From Variovorax sp. V93 (GTDB taxonomy: Bacteria; Pseudomonadota; Gammaproteobacteria; Burkholderiales; Burkholderiaceae_C): a DNA stretch of 64,000 nt. The translations under genes and the position numbers were made by a program. The DNA is taken from contig NZ_AP028670.1 in the NCBI RefSeq assembly GCF_041154485.1, forward strand, positions 992,001 to 1,056,000, read 5' to 3'. Numbering within the stretch: position 1 is the stretch's first letter; each line of letters opens with the position of its first letter. A model generated the notes under the pieces. That model ran no database searches, was not told the DNA's origin, and saw only the letters and a program-made list of their open reading frames with translations. Positions 24,999 to 33,657 of this stretch are shown here, piece after piece.

Positions 24999-25979
24999 CT
25001 AGCCGAGCGATTCCTCGGCGGCACGGGCCATCTTTGCCACCATGTCGAGCAACCACACGTGCGCGGCCTCGTGCTCGTCGCGGCGATGCCAGACCGTGCG
25101 AATGGTGGAAGTTCCGGCCTGATAAGGCGGTTGCCGACGCAGCAGATCGCGGTCCTTCACGAGCGCCACTGCAAGCGAGGCGGGGACGATGGACAGCATG
25201 TCAGTGTCACGAAGGAGTTCGGGTATCGCCAGGGAGTGCGGCACTGTGACGCGCGCATGTGGCGCTTCCTGTTCCGCCTGGAGCGCCTCTTCGAGCGCTT
25301 GCCGGTCGAACATTTCCGACTGGCGTGCGAGGCCGCGCTCCAGAATGAATCCGCCGACGGCGCCTTCTTCCTGGCCGCCGACGGAAACGGTCACAAGCGG
25401 GTACTTGGCCATGTCACGCAGCGTGAGCTTCCGGCGTGACGCGGGATGACCGCGCCGCATCAAAATGGCCTCGCCTTGCGACATCAGCGTGCGCGAGTTC
25501 AATCGGTCGGGCACATGCGCGAAGATGCCGATAGCGAGATCGATCCGCCCCAGGTCGATCTGCTCCGCAAGGTCAAGCCGCGTGGAGGGCCGAATCACCA
25601 GCTCCACGCGGGGGGCGACGTGCTGAAGCTCGCGCGAGAGCGGTGCAATGATCACCGAGGTCAGATGATCGTTCGCGGCAATGACAAAGCGACGGGACGA
25701 CTCTGCCGGAGCGAAGGGCTCGACACCGAGGGTTGTCTCGATTCGACGCAGGGCATCGCGCAGAGCCGGGGCCATGGCTGCAGCCCGCCCGGTAGGAACC
25801 ATTCCCTTGCCCGTTCGCATGAACAATTCGTCGCCGACCAGCTCGCGCAGCCTTCCGAGCGCGTGGCTTACCGCAGATTGGGTGAGATTGAGCCGCTTGC
25901 CCGCGAGGACCAGATTGCGCTCCTCGTAGACGGCATCGAACACCTTCAGCAGGTTCAGGTCCATTCGGCCAATGCTCAT
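24999..25979 (-). CDS. LysR-family regulator of the nitroaromatic-like cluster
   Basis: A 326-residue LysR protein of the NodD/LinR-like group: HTH in residues 6-65 (RNLVLAGKRLNLTQSAVSHALGRLRE) and an effector domain. The ATG at 25979 fits the family start MDLNLLKVFDAVYEE; longer frames are unsupported. It is divergent from the hydroxylaminobenzoate-lyase-like gene, 112 bases away, and so probably controls it. Confidence 0.88.
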   Translation of the reverse strand: MSIGRMDLNLLKVFDAVYEERNLVLAGKRLNLTQSAVSHALGRLRELVGDELFMRTGKGMVPTGRAAAMAPALRDALRRIETTLGVEPFAPAESSRRFVIAANDHLTSVIIAPLSRELQHVAPRVELVIRPSTRLDLAEQIDLGRIDLAIGIFAHVPDRLNSRTLMSQGEAILMRRGHPASRRKLTLRDMAKYPLVTVSVGGQEEGAVGGFILERGLARQSEMFDRQALEEALQAEQEAPHARVTVPHSLAIPELLRDTDMLSIVPASLAVALVKDRDLLRRQPPYQAGTSTIRTVWHRRDEHEAAHVWLLDMVAKMARAAEESLG

Positions 25980-25993
25980 GCTTGCCCTTCTGC

Positions 25994-26010
25994 AATGAAT
26001 GGCGTGCATT
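25994..26010. promoter_or_regulatory. Possible LysR T-N11-A site
   Basis: AATGAATGGCGTGCATT carries AATG/CATT arms and a T-N11-A spacing in the divergent intergenic region between the LysR gene and the lyase-like gene. Short and common by chance. Confidence 0.25.
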
Positions 26011-26091
26011 ATGAGCTTGCAAAAGCAGCAGTTCCCTTCAGTTCGGTCAGCGCCCATGATTGCCCTCAAGTTAACCGCCGGAGCACTGAAG

Positions 26092-26640
26092 ATGACCACC
26101 GAGACACCCCTCTGCGCACGCGAGGCGCTCATCGAGCGCTGCATTCCCTTCCTCGAAGAAGTGAAGTACATGACCGCCGGCCCGCTGGTGGAGCGCTGGC
26201 TGAACGAGAAGTACGGACCAGAAAGCGAGCTGTATCAGACCCTCTACCGACTCGTGAAGTCGGGCGTCAAGCAGGGTTGGGCGGCGAACGTGGAGATCGA
26301 CGGCCCCAGCTACCGCCGAAGCCGCGTCGCCGAACCGTCGGACCGCACCTTGCACTTCAGTATCACCGCGGTGTACATGAACAGCACCGGCAACCACCAA
26401 GGGCATCCCGACCACCGGTTCCGCGGCCAATACCACGGGCATCCATACGGCGAGTTCAACATGGTCGTGCCCGTCACCCTCGGCGCGGCGCTATGCGGCC
26501 CGAGTGGATGGTGCTACGGCGGCTGGACCGCGCCTGCACCCGGCAGCAAGCACTACCCGGAAGCCAAGGGAGGGGCGGTCATCGCGCTGTTCTTCCTTCC
26601 TTCGGGGCGGATCTCCTACCACTCTGCACCGCAGGAGTAG
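26092..26640 (+). CDS. pnbB: 4-Hydroxylaminobenzoate lyase-like protein (DUF4863/PnbB)
   Basis: A 182-residue protein that resembles DUF4863, the family of 4-hydroxylaminobenzoate lyase PnbB: KSGVKQGWAANVEIDGPSYRRSR, SITAVYMNSTGNHQGHP, YHGHPYGEFNMVVPV and CYGGWTAPAPGS. By family knowledge the enzyme turns 4-hydroxylaminobenzoate into protocatechuate and ammonia. The nitroreductase three bases downstream supports this. The ATG at 26092 has GGAG upstream; an ATG at 25999 would add residues without similarity. Confidence 0.75.
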   Translation: MTTETPLCAREALIERCIPFLEEVKYMTAGPLVERWLNEKYGPESELYQTLYRLVKSGVKQGWAANVEIDGPSYRRSRVAEPSDRTLHFSITAVYMNSTGNHQGHPDHRFRGQYHGHPYGEFNMVVPVTLGAALCGPSGWCYGGWTAPAPGSKHYPEAKGGAVIALFFLPSGRISYHSAPQE

Positions 26641-26643
26641 ACG

Positions 26644-27369
26644 ATGGACAACTCAGTACGTGATTTGGGCCAAAAGGCCATTGCCCAATGCGTCTCGGCC
26701 GTCATGCGCTCGCGGCACGCGGTTCGTGCGTTCAAGCCGCAGCCACTCGACCGTAAGCTGGTGGAGGACATCCTGGAGGACGCTGTCACGGCGCCGAGCG
26801 GCGCGAACATCCAGCCCTGGCGCGTCTACGTCATCACTGGTACGGTGAAGGATGATCTCGCCGATGCGCTGCTCGCGGCTTCGCGGGCCGGCGCTGTTCC
26901 GGCGCCGGCACACTTTCCCGACCCATTGCCGGATGTGTTTCGCGCGAGGCTGCAGGACTTCGGAGCGCGCTACTACGAATCCCTCGGAATCGATCGGACC
27001 GATGCTGCCGCGCGGGCGCGCCAGTCCGAGCAGAACCTGTCTTTCTTCGGTGCACCGGTGGGACTCTTGTTCACCATCGATCGCAGGCTGAGGCCGCACA
27101 GCTGGATCGACCTCGGCCTGTTCGCCCAGAACGTGATGATCGCGGCGAAGGCCCGCGGCATCGACACCTGTCCGCAGGTCTCCTTTGCACCCTTTCATGA
27201 CGTGATCGCCACACACCTGCAGATGGAGCTCTGCGAGGTGACAGCCTTCGGCATGTCGATGGGACATGGCGACCCGCATGCCCCGGTAAACCAGATTGTC
27301 ACGCCACGCGAGCACCTCCGCGACTTCGCGCGGATCGTCGGCTTTCCCGAAGAGCACTCCGCGCGGTGA
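26644..27369 (+). CDS. pnbA: Nitroreductase-family protein, probably nitrobenzoate reductase
   Basis: A 241-residue FMN-dependent nitroreductase: MRSRHAVRAFKPQPL (FMN contact), SGANIQPWRVYVITG, LGLFAQNVMIAAKARGIDT and a C-terminal REHLRDFARIVGFPEE. It would reduce a nitroarene to the hydroxylamine. Placed directly after a PnbB-like gene and under a divergent LysR, it is likely the PnbA partner converting a nitrobenzoate to hydroxylaminobenzoate. Start ATG 26644, with CAGGAG upstream. Confidence 0.78.
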   Translation: MDNSVRDLGQKAIAQCVSAVMRSRHAVRAFKPQPLDRKLVEDILEDAVTAPSGANIQPWRVYVITGTVKDDLADALLAASRAGAVPAPAHFPDPLPDVFRARLQDFGARYYESLGIDRTDAAARARQSEQNLSFFGAPVGLLFTIDRRLRPHSWIDLGLFAQNVMIAAKARGIDTCPQVSFAPFHDVIATHLQMELCEVTAFGMSMGHGDPHAPVNQIVTPREHLRDFARIVGFPEEHSAR

Positions 27370-27404
27370 CGCCCGCGTCATTTCATCAACCGCGAGAGAT
27401 CATC

Positions 27405-28049
27405 ATGACACCTCAAGAAGTCTCCGGAATCCGCATTCCGGACAGCCAGGTCGCCCGTGAGCTGACGCAGCTCATTCGCGACACCGAAAGCGACCTGCTC
27501 TACCACCACTCCTTGCGCGTCTATTGCTGGGGCGCGCTCGCGGGCCGCCGGGCAGGGTTGAAGTTCGATCCCGAACTGCTCTACGCAGCATCCATGTTCC
27601 ATGACGTCGGGTTGACCGCGCGCTACGGGAACAGCCAGCTTCGTTTTGAAGTCGATGGTGCCAATGCGGCGCGCGATTTTCTTCGGAACCACGGCATTTC
27701 CGAAAGTGGAGTCGAGACGGTCTGGAACGCCGTGGCTCTCCACACGACGCCCGGAATTCCGCAGTTCATGCGGGCGGAGATCGCATTGGTGCAAGCGGGC
27801 GCCGGCATGGACGTTGCCGGCCGCAGCTACGACCAGTTCACTGCTGCGGAGCGCCAAGCCGTGCTCGCTGCGTTTCCGCGGGAATGCGATTTCAAGAGCG
27901 GGATCGTTGACGCCTTTTACCAAGGCTTGAAGCACCGTCCCGACAGCACCGTGGGCACGTTCAACGACGACTTCCTCGCATGCAAGGATCCGCACTTTCA
28001 CCGCGTCGACATGTGCGCTGTCATTCATGCGTCGAAGTGGCATGGGTGA
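27405..28049 (+). CDS. HD-domain protein (cyanamide-hydratase-like)
   Basis: A 214-residue metal-dependent HD-domain protein: YHHSLRVYCWG (His34/35), the HD pair His66-Asp67 in MFHDVGLT, and a later VALHTTPG. The overall pattern is that of cyanamide-hydratase/HD phosphohydrolase relatives; the substrate is unknown. It follows the nitroreductase by 35 bases and is probably the third gene of that operon. The ATG at 27405 is preceded by GAGAGA. Confidence 0.72.
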   Translation: MTPQEVSGIRIPDSQVARELTQLIRDTESDLLYHHSLRVYCWGALAGRRAGLKFDPELLYAASMFHDVGLTARYGNSQLRFEVDGANAARDFLRNHGISESGVETVWNAVALHTTPGIPQFMRAEIALVQAGAGMDVAGRSYDQFTAAERQAVLAAFPRECDFKSGIVDAFYQGLKHRPDSTVGTFNDDFLACKDPHFHRVDMCAVIHASKWHG

Positions 28050-28306
28050 ACTGCCGGTCGAGAGCTAGCGCCTTCTACGGCCGCTGCTCAACTCAGGCTC
28101 CAGCCATAGTCCGTCAAGAGCTCGAGGCCAAGGACATCTTGGTAGAACGCCCGGGCCCTACCTGGGCGGAGCGCCTCGAAATTGGCGACTATCCGTAAAC
28201 TTGCAACATCGTTCTTCTTTCTGCTGTCGAGGATGGTGCTGCTTTGCTTCAACCGGAGGGGTGACCCCAACGGCGGCTTCTGGCCGAATTCTGCCTCCGC
28301 CTACAC
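28050..28306. other. Junction region with gene remnant and repeat piece
   Basis: Holds a truncated VOC gene on the minus strand (28088-28270) and, next to it, GGCGGCTTCTGGCCGAATTCTG (28272-28293), a piece of the island repeat family in reverse orientation. No intact gene. Confidence 0.6.
28088..28270 (-). pseudogene. Truncated glyoxalase/VOC-family gene
   Basis: Only the first beta-alpha unit of a VOC (glyoxalase/bleomycin-resistance) protein remains: VANFEALRPGRARAFYQDVLGLELL, then a stop after about 60 residues. Normal family members have 115-150 residues. It lies at the border between the nitroaromatic cluster and a second stretch of island-like genes and was probably cut by recombination. 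Confidence 0.6.
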
Positions 28307-28633
28307 ATGTCCCAAGTCATCAAGCCGGCGAAGCTCCTCGGCCTCCTCCTCGGACGCTTGGAAGATGTTTCGCAGAATCTGCGGAGTGATAGGCCGGCCA
28401 GCCTCACTGACAAGAGGCTGATGCCCGCCGTACTCCAGCGCCGAAAGCAGCGCCCGCGCTTTCGCAAAGACGTCTTCTGTTCGGTTGCCAAAAAGCTCCT
28501 GGTCGAACAAGGGTTCCCCGGCGGAAAGACGGTCACGCACGTCGAGAACACCTAGCTTTGTAATGCGGCGAACGTCACTCACCAGCGAGGCCGAAGGGTC
28601 GCACGGCGCTGTCGAAATGGTCACACGGCTCAT
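28301..28633 (-). CDS. Unknown 110-residue protein
   Basis: A small acidic, helix-rich protein (SDVRRITKLGVLDVRDRLSAGEPLFDQELFGNRTED; ends with a Glu-rich ASEEEAEELRRLDDL). No family recognised. Size and location agree with island genes such as immunity-like proteins, but there is no direct evidence for that role. Confidence 0.5.
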   Translation of the reverse strand: MSRVTISTAPCDPSASLVSDVRRITKLGVLDVRDRLSAGEPLFDQELFGNRTEDVFAKARALLSALEYGGHQPLVSEAGRPITPQILRNIFQASEEEAEELRRLDDLGHV

Positions 28634-28665
28634 CTTCGCTGGGAGGTGATAGTGGATGACTGGTC

Positions 28666-29412
28666 TTAGCCGGAAGCGCTATAGACATCGAGGGCTCGCT
28701 GCCTGCGGATCTGACGTTTCTGCTCGGCACTGGGCGGCTTGTAAGCGCCGGAAAGGCGGCGTCGGAGCGACTTTAACGCGGCGGCTTTTGCGCGCCTCAC
28801 GCCCGGGTCGGTCACCGTCTGCGCCTCCGCCCACTCCAGTGATCCTTCGATTGGAGCCCCTCTCAAGGCACATAGGCAAAGTGTCTGCTGATGCGATGTG
28901 GTGGCACTGGCGAACGTCTCGATCACCAGGTCTCTCAACTTCTCCTGCTGATCTTGCGGTGGCACGAGACCGTCGTCGAAACTCGTCAACGTATTCAGCG
29001 CGCCGAGCGCTCGCCAGAACGGATCGTCTGGTTCGTCCGAAACGGCGATTGTCGACATGCAGTAGTCCAACAGCGCCGTTACGCAAGACTCGGTGCGAAC
29101 TTCCTCAAGAACCGCAATGGCAAACGTCGCGAGCGTCCGATCGGTCAGCAAGTGCTGCAAAGAAGCAACGCCGCCGCGGCCGTAGGCGACGCAGGCCGCA
29201 GCCCAGCGCGCGAGCGGCACCACCCTTGTGCCCTCCTCAAGCAGACCGTCTTCGTGCCATCCGTGCTGCTCGCAGAGCCGTTCAATCTCATCAGCGCCGA
29301 CAGCGCCATACGCCAGCGAAAACCGAATCAAGTCTTCCGGATGAACCGAGCCACCGTAGGACAGCAGTCCGGAGCCCTTGGCGGCCTTGCGGGCAAGATC
29401 ATTGAATTTCAT
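28666..29412 (-). CDS. Unknown 248-residue protein
   Basis: A helical soluble protein with repeating hydrophobic patterns (ARWAAACVAYGRGGVASLQHLL; ALLDYCMSTIAVSDEPDDPFW), which could be a HEAT-like repeat fold, and a very basic C-terminus (RRLSGAYKPPSAEQKRQIRRQR). No family recognised. It is the last gene of the accessory stretch before the gluconate cluster. Confidence 0.6.
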   Translation of the reverse strand: MKFNDLARKAAKGSGLLSYGGSVHPEDLIRFSLAYGAVGADEIERLCEQHGWHEDGLLEEGTRVVPLARWAAACVAYGRGGVASLQHLLTDRTLATFAIAVLEEVRTESCVTALLDYCMSTIAVSDEPDDPFWRALGALNTLTSFDDGLVPPQDQQEKLRDLVIETFASATTSHQQTLCLCALRGAPIEGSLEWAEAQTVTDPGVRRAKAAALKSLRRRLSGAYKPPSAEQKRQIRRQRALDVYSASG

Positions 29413-29465
29413 CGGAATTCGGTACGCATGCTTTTGCAGCCGTCATAGCGCATTCTGCCGTGCCA

Positions 29466-30497
29466 TCAGCTGCTCTCCCGCACCACCAGCTCGAACCCCA
29501 AGTCCACCGTGCGTTCCGCCACGGTCTCCGCGCGCATCAGCGCGAGCAGCATGCCGGCCGCGCGCTCGCCCATCTCGTGCCGCGGGGTGCGCACGGTGGT
29601 CAGCGGCGGCAGCATCTGGTCGCTGCCGCCCAGGTCGTTGAAGCCGGCGATCGCCACGCGCTGCGGCACCGGCACGCCGTTGCGCAGCGCGGCGAGCAGC
29701 CCGCCCTGGGCGAGGTCGTCGTTGCAGTAGAAGATGGCGTCCAGGTCCGGGTGGCGCGCGAGCAGGTCCTCGAACTGGCGGCCGCCCAGCGCCATCGAGG
29801 TCGGGCCCGGCACCAGCAGTTCGAGCGCGGGATCGTGGCAGCCCGCCTCGCGCAGCGCCTCGCGGTAGCCCTCCAGGCGCAGCAGCACGCGCGGATCGAG
29901 CTGGCCGGCGGCATAGGCAATGCGCCGGCGGCCGCGCTGCAGCAGGTGCCGGGTGATGGCGCGGCCCGCGTCCCGCTGCGAAAACCCCACGCTGTGGATG
30001 CCGGGCGCGGCCGAGGTTTCCATCATGTACACGCAGGGCGCATGGCTGCGCTCGAGCATCTGCGCGGCTGCGGCGCTGCGGTCGAAGCCCGTCAGCAGCA
30101 GGCCCGCCGGGCGCTGCGAGAGGTAGCTGCGCAGCAGCGCTTCTTCCTGCGCGGGGTCGTAGTGGGTCACGCCGATGAGCGACTGATAGCCGTGCGGCGC
30201 GAGCGCGTCCTGCACCGCCTCGAGCAGTTCCACGAAGAGCTGGTTGGTCAGCGAGGGGATCAGCACCGCCACGTGGGAGCTGCGCGCCGAAGCCAGCGCG
30301 CGGGCCGCCACGTTGGGCACGTAGCCCAGTTGGTCGACCGCCGCCTGGACGCGGGCCTTCAGCTCGGGCGCCACGTTGCGCGCGCCCCGCAGTGCGCGCG
30401 ACACGGTGATCGGGCTCACGCCCGAGACGCGGGCCACGTCGTCCAGCGTGACCTGGCTCGAGGAACGGGGACGGGGGCGGTCGGTTGCGTCGGCCAT
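29466..30497 (-). CDS. gntR: LacI-family regulator of gluconate use
   Basis: A 343-residue LacI/GalR protein with an N-terminal HTH (VTLDDVARVSGVSPITVSRALRG, residues about 16-38) and a periplasmic-binding-like effector domain. It is divergent from the gluconate permease and kinase; three palindromic operators lie in the spacer. It most likely represses both directions and is released by gluconate or its phosphate. Start ATG 30497. Confidence 0.88.
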   Translation of the reverse strand: MADATDRPRPRSSSQVTLDDVARVSGVSPITVSRALRGARNVAPELKARVQAAVDQLGYVPNVAARALASARSSHVAVLIPSLTNQLFVELLEAVQDALAPHGYQSLIGVTHYDPAQEEALLRSYLSQRPAGLLLTGFDRSAAAAQMLERSHAPCVYMMETSAAPGIHSVGFSQRDAGRAITRHLLQRGRRRIAYAAGQLDPRVLLRLEGYREALREAGCHDPALELLVPGPTSMALGGRQFEDLLARHPDLDAIFYCNDDLAQGGLLAALRNGVPVPQRVAIAGFNDLGGSDQMLPPLTTVRTPRHEMGERAAGMLLALMRAETVAERTVDLGFELVVRESS

Positions 30498-30534
30498 GGA
30501 TCGAGGTTCTAAGGGTTAATACCAAGCTGCAATT

Positions 30535-30548
30535 GGACAGCGCTGTCC
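30535..30548. promoter_or_regulatory. GntR operator 1
   Basis: GGACAGCGCTGTCC is a perfect 14-base palindrome 38 bases upstream of the regulator gene, typical of a LacI-family site with a central CG. Confidence 0.75.
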
Positions 30549-30550
30549 TA

Positions 30551-30564
30551 GGATAGCGCTGTCC
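30551..30564. promoter_or_regulatory. GntR operator 2
   Basis: GGATAGCGCTGTCC, the same palindrome with one arm mismatch, starts 16 bases after operator 1. The spacing, about 1.5 helical turns, places the two on different faces of the helix. Confidence 0.7.
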
Positions 30565-30627
30565 CAGCCATTGGTGCTCCGGAAAAACCCGAGAACACCC
30601 CCAGCGCTGGCTTTTTTTGGATTGTGC

Positions 30628-30643
30628 GGGATAGCGCTATCCC
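30628..30643. promoter_or_regulatory. GntR operator 3
   Basis: GGGATAGCGCTATCCC is a perfect 16-base palindrome about 50 bases upstream of the permease start, placed to block its promoter. The AGCGCT centre is common to all three sites. Confidence 0.75.
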
Positions 30644-30691
30644 TGGCACCACCGGCCGCTCCTGAAGCGGCCGGATTCAGGAGACATACAC

Positions 30692-32044
30692 ATGTTCGGA
30701 ATGAGCAAAGAGGTGTTCCTGCTCGTCGACGCCCTGGTGGCGATCCTCGGGCTGATCCTTCTGATCACGCGCTGGCGCGTGCACCCCTTCATCGCGCTGA
30801 CGCTGGCCGCGGGCTTCCTGGGCCTGACCTCGGGCATGCCCGTGGATCTGGTGATGAAGTCCTTCCAGGAGGGCTTCGGCGGGGTGCTGGGCTTCGTGGG
30901 CATCGTGCTGGGCCTGGGCACCATGCTCGGCAAGATGATGGCCGAGTCGGGCGGCGCCGACCGCATCGCGCGCACGCTGATCGACGCCTTCGGCCGCGAG
31001 CGCGTGCACTGGGCGATGATGTTCGCGGCCTTCCTGGTGGGCATCCCGCTGTTCTTCGAGATCGGCTTCGTGCTGCTGATCCCGCTGGTGTTCATCGTGG
31101 CGCGGCGCACCGGCGTGTCGCTGATCCGCATCGGCATCCCGCTGCTGGCCGGCCTGTCGGTGGTGCACGGCCTGGTGCCGCCGCATCCGGGGCCGCTGCT
31201 GGCCATCGGCGTGTTCGGCGCCGACATCGGCAAGACCATCTTCTACGGCCTCCTCGTGGGCCTGCCCACCGCGATGATCGCGGGCCCGATCTTCGGCAAG
31301 TTCATCTCGAAGTACGTGCCGGGCGAGGCCTCGCCCGAGCTGATGGAGCAGCTGGCGCACGAACCCGAGGCGCGCGATCTGCCCGGCTTCGGCATCACGC
31401 TGCTCACGGTGCTGCTGCCGGTGGGGCTGATGCTGCTGAAGACCTTCGCCGACGTGGCGCTCGACGACAAGAACGTGGTGCGCCACTGGATGGACTTCAT
31501 CGGCCACCCGATCACCGCGCTGCTGGCGGCGCTGCTGCTGTCGCTCTACACCTTCGGCACCGCGCGCGGCTTCACCGCCAAGCAGATCATGAAGTTCGTC
31601 GACGACAGCCTCGCGCCCACCGCGGCGATCGTGCTGATCATCGGCGCGGGCGGCGGCTTCAAGCAGATGCTGGTCGCGAGCGGCGTGGGCAACGCGATCG
31701 GGCAGATGGCGCTGCATGCGCAGGTCTCGCCGGTCCTGCTCGCCTGGCTGGTGGCGGGGCTGATCCGCATCGCCACCGGCTCGGCCACGGTCGCCACCAT
31801 CACGGGCGCGGGCATCGTCGCGCCGCTGGCCACCATGGTGCCGGGCGTGAACCGCGAGCTGCTGGTGCTGGCCACCGGCGCCGGCTCGCTGATCCTCTCG
31901 CACGTCAACGACGCGGGCTTCTGGCTGGTGAAGCAGTACTTCAACATGACGGTGGCCGAGACCTTCAAGACCTGGACCGTGATGGAAACGCTGATCTCGG
32001 TCGTGGCCATTGTGTTCATCATGCTGCTCGGCATGGTCGTGTAA
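30692..32044 (+). CDS. gntP: Gluconate:H+ symporter, GntP family
   Basis: A 450-residue inner-membrane permease with about 12-14 hydrophobic segments and GntP-family landmarks: GGVLGFVGIVLGLGTMLGKMM, HGLVPPHPGPLLAIGV and IATGSATVATITGAGIVAPL. It imports gluconate or a related sugar acid. Start ATG 30692, with CAGGAGA upstream; the kinase gene follows after 14 bases. Confidence 0.92.
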   Translation: MFGMSKEVFLLVDALVAILGLILLITRWRVHPFIALTLAAGFLGLTSGMPVDLVMKSFQEGFGGVLGFVGIVLGLGTMLGKMMAESGGADRIARTLIDAFGRERVHWAMMFAAFLVGIPLFFEIGFVLLIPLVFIVARRTGVSLIRIGIPLLAGLSVVHGLVPPHPGPLLAIGVFGADIGKTIFYGLLVGLPTAMIAGPIFGKFISKYVPGEASPELMEQLAHEPEARDLPGFGITLLTVLLPVGLMLLKTFADVALDDKNVVRHWMDFIGHPITALLAALLLSLYTFGTARGFTAKQIMKFVDDSLAPTAAIVLIIGAGGGFKQMLVASGVGNAIGQMALHAQVSPVLLAWLVAGLIRIATGSATVATITGAGIVAPLATMVPGVNRELLVLATGAGSLILSHVNDAGFWLVKQYFNMTVAETFKTWTVMETLISVVAIVFIMLLGMVV

Positions 32045-32058
32045 GCCAAGGGACAAGC

Positions 32059-33618
32059 ATGGGCCGCATCGTCATCGGGGTCGACATCGGAACCACCAGC
32101 ACCAAGGCGGTGGCCTTCACGCCGGCCGGGCGCGTGCTGGCGCACGACGCAGTCGAGTACCCGCTGCTGCAGCCCGAGGCCGCAGCCGCCGAGCAGGACC
32201 CGGAGCAGATCTTCCAGGCCGTGCTCGCGGCCATTGCCGGCTGCGTGAAGCAGAGCAAGGCCGCGCCCGCCGACGTGCTCGCGGTGTCCTTCAGCGCGGC
32301 GATGCACAGCCTGATCCTGGTCGACGGCGCTGGCGCGCCGCTCACGCGCAGCATCACCTGGGCCGACCACCGCGCCTCGGCCTGGGCCGGGCGCATCCGC
32401 GACCAGTGGGACGGCCTGGCGATCTACCGCCGCACCGGCACGCCGATCCATCCGATGTCGCCGCTGGCCAAGCTGGTGTGGCTGCGCCACGAGCGCGCCG
32501 ACCTGTTCGCGCGGGCTGCGCGCTTCGTCGGCATCAAGGAGTACGTGTTCTTCCGGCTCTTCGGCCAGTGGCAGGTCGACCATTCGATCGCCTCGGCCAC
32601 GGGGCTGTTCGACATCGAGCGGCTCGACTGGGACGAGGGCGCGCTCGCGCTGGCCGGCGTGCGCGCCGACCAGCTGCCGCGCCCGGTGCCGACCACCTGG
32701 CACATCGAGGGCCTGGCGGCGGAGACCGCGGCGCAGCTGGGCCTGGCGCGCGACACCCCGTTCGTGATCGGCGCCAACGACGGCGTGCTCTCCAACCTGG
32801 GCGTGAACGCGATGGCGCCCGGCGAAGTGGCCGTGACCATCGGCACCAGCGGCGCGATGCGCACCGTGGTCGACCACCCGATGACCGATCCCGAGGGCCG
32901 CACCTTCTGCTATGCGCTGGCCGAGCGGCGCTGGGTGGTGGGCGGGCCGGTGAACAACGGCGGCATCATCCTGCGCTGGGTGCGCGACGAGTTCGCCTCG
33001 GCCGAGGCCGAGACCGCCAAGCGCCTGGGCATCGACACCTACGAGGTGCTCACGCGCATCGCCGAGCGGGTCTCGGCGGGCTCCGAAGGGCTGGTGTTCC
33101 ATCCCTTCCTCACCGGCGAACGCGCACCCTACTGGAACGCGGACCTGCGCGGCTCCTTCTTCGGGCTGGGCATCCACCACCGCAAGGAGCACATGATCCG
33201 CGCGGTGCTCGAGGGCGTGATCTTCAATCTGCACAGCATCCTGCCGGCGGTCGAATCGATCGCGGGCCCGAGCGCCCGCATCAAGGCCACCGGCGGCTTC
33301 GCGCGTTCGGGCATGTGGCGCCAGATGATGGCCGACGTGTTCGACCGCGAGGTGGTGGTGCCCGAGAGCTTCGAGAGCTCCTGCCTCGGCGCCGCGGTGC
33401 TCGGGCTCTATGCGCTGGGCCATGTCGATTCGCTGGACGTGGTCGCGGGCATGGTGGGCGCGACCCACCGCCACACGCCCAACGCCAAGAACGCCGCGCT
33501 CTACCGGCAGCTGCTGCCGGTGTTCCTCTCGCTGCCGCGCAAGCTCGGCGAGGAATACCGGCTGCTGGCCGCGTTCCAGCAGCAGACGGCGGTGCCGCCG
33601 CCGGTGCGCAAAGGCTGA
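32059..33618 (+). CDS. gntK: Gluconokinase, FGGY family
   Basis: A 519-residue carbohydrate kinase of the FGGY family: the N-terminal ATPase fold VIGVDIGTTSTKAVAF and the second domain with TIGTSGAMR and KATGGFARSGMWRQMMADVF. It phosphorylates gluconate to 6-phosphogluconate. The frame is open far upstream, through the permease gene in another phase; ATG 32059 gives the expected start. Specificity for gluconate is taken from the GntP neighbour. Confidence 0.88.
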   Translation: MGRIVIGVDIGTTSTKAVAFTPAGRVLAHDAVEYPLLQPEAAAAEQDPEQIFQAVLAAIAGCVKQSKAAPADVLAVSFSAAMHSLILVDGAGAPLTRSITWADHRASAWAGRIRDQWDGLAIYRRTGTPIHPMSPLAKLVWLRHERADLFARAARFVGIKEYVFFRLFGQWQVDHSIASATGLFDIERLDWDEGALALAGVRADQLPRPVPTTWHIEGLAAETAAQLGLARDTPFVIGANDGVLSNLGVNAMAPGEVAVTIGTSGAMRTVVDHPMTDPEGRTFCYALAERRWVVGGPVNNGGIILRWVRDEFASAEAETAKRLGIDTYEVLTRIAERVSAGSEGLVFHPFLTGERAPYWNADLRGSFFGLGIHHRKEHMIRAVLEGVIFNLHSILPAVESIAGPSARIKATGGFARSGMWRQMMADVFDREVVVPESFESSCLGAAVLGLYALGHVDSLDVVAGMVGATHRHTPNAKNAALYRQLLPVFLSLPRKLGEEYRLLAAFQQQTAVPPPVRKG

Positions 33619-33657
33619 CGGCTGCGCTTCGCCCAGCCCCTTTTTGGAGATCCGGCT

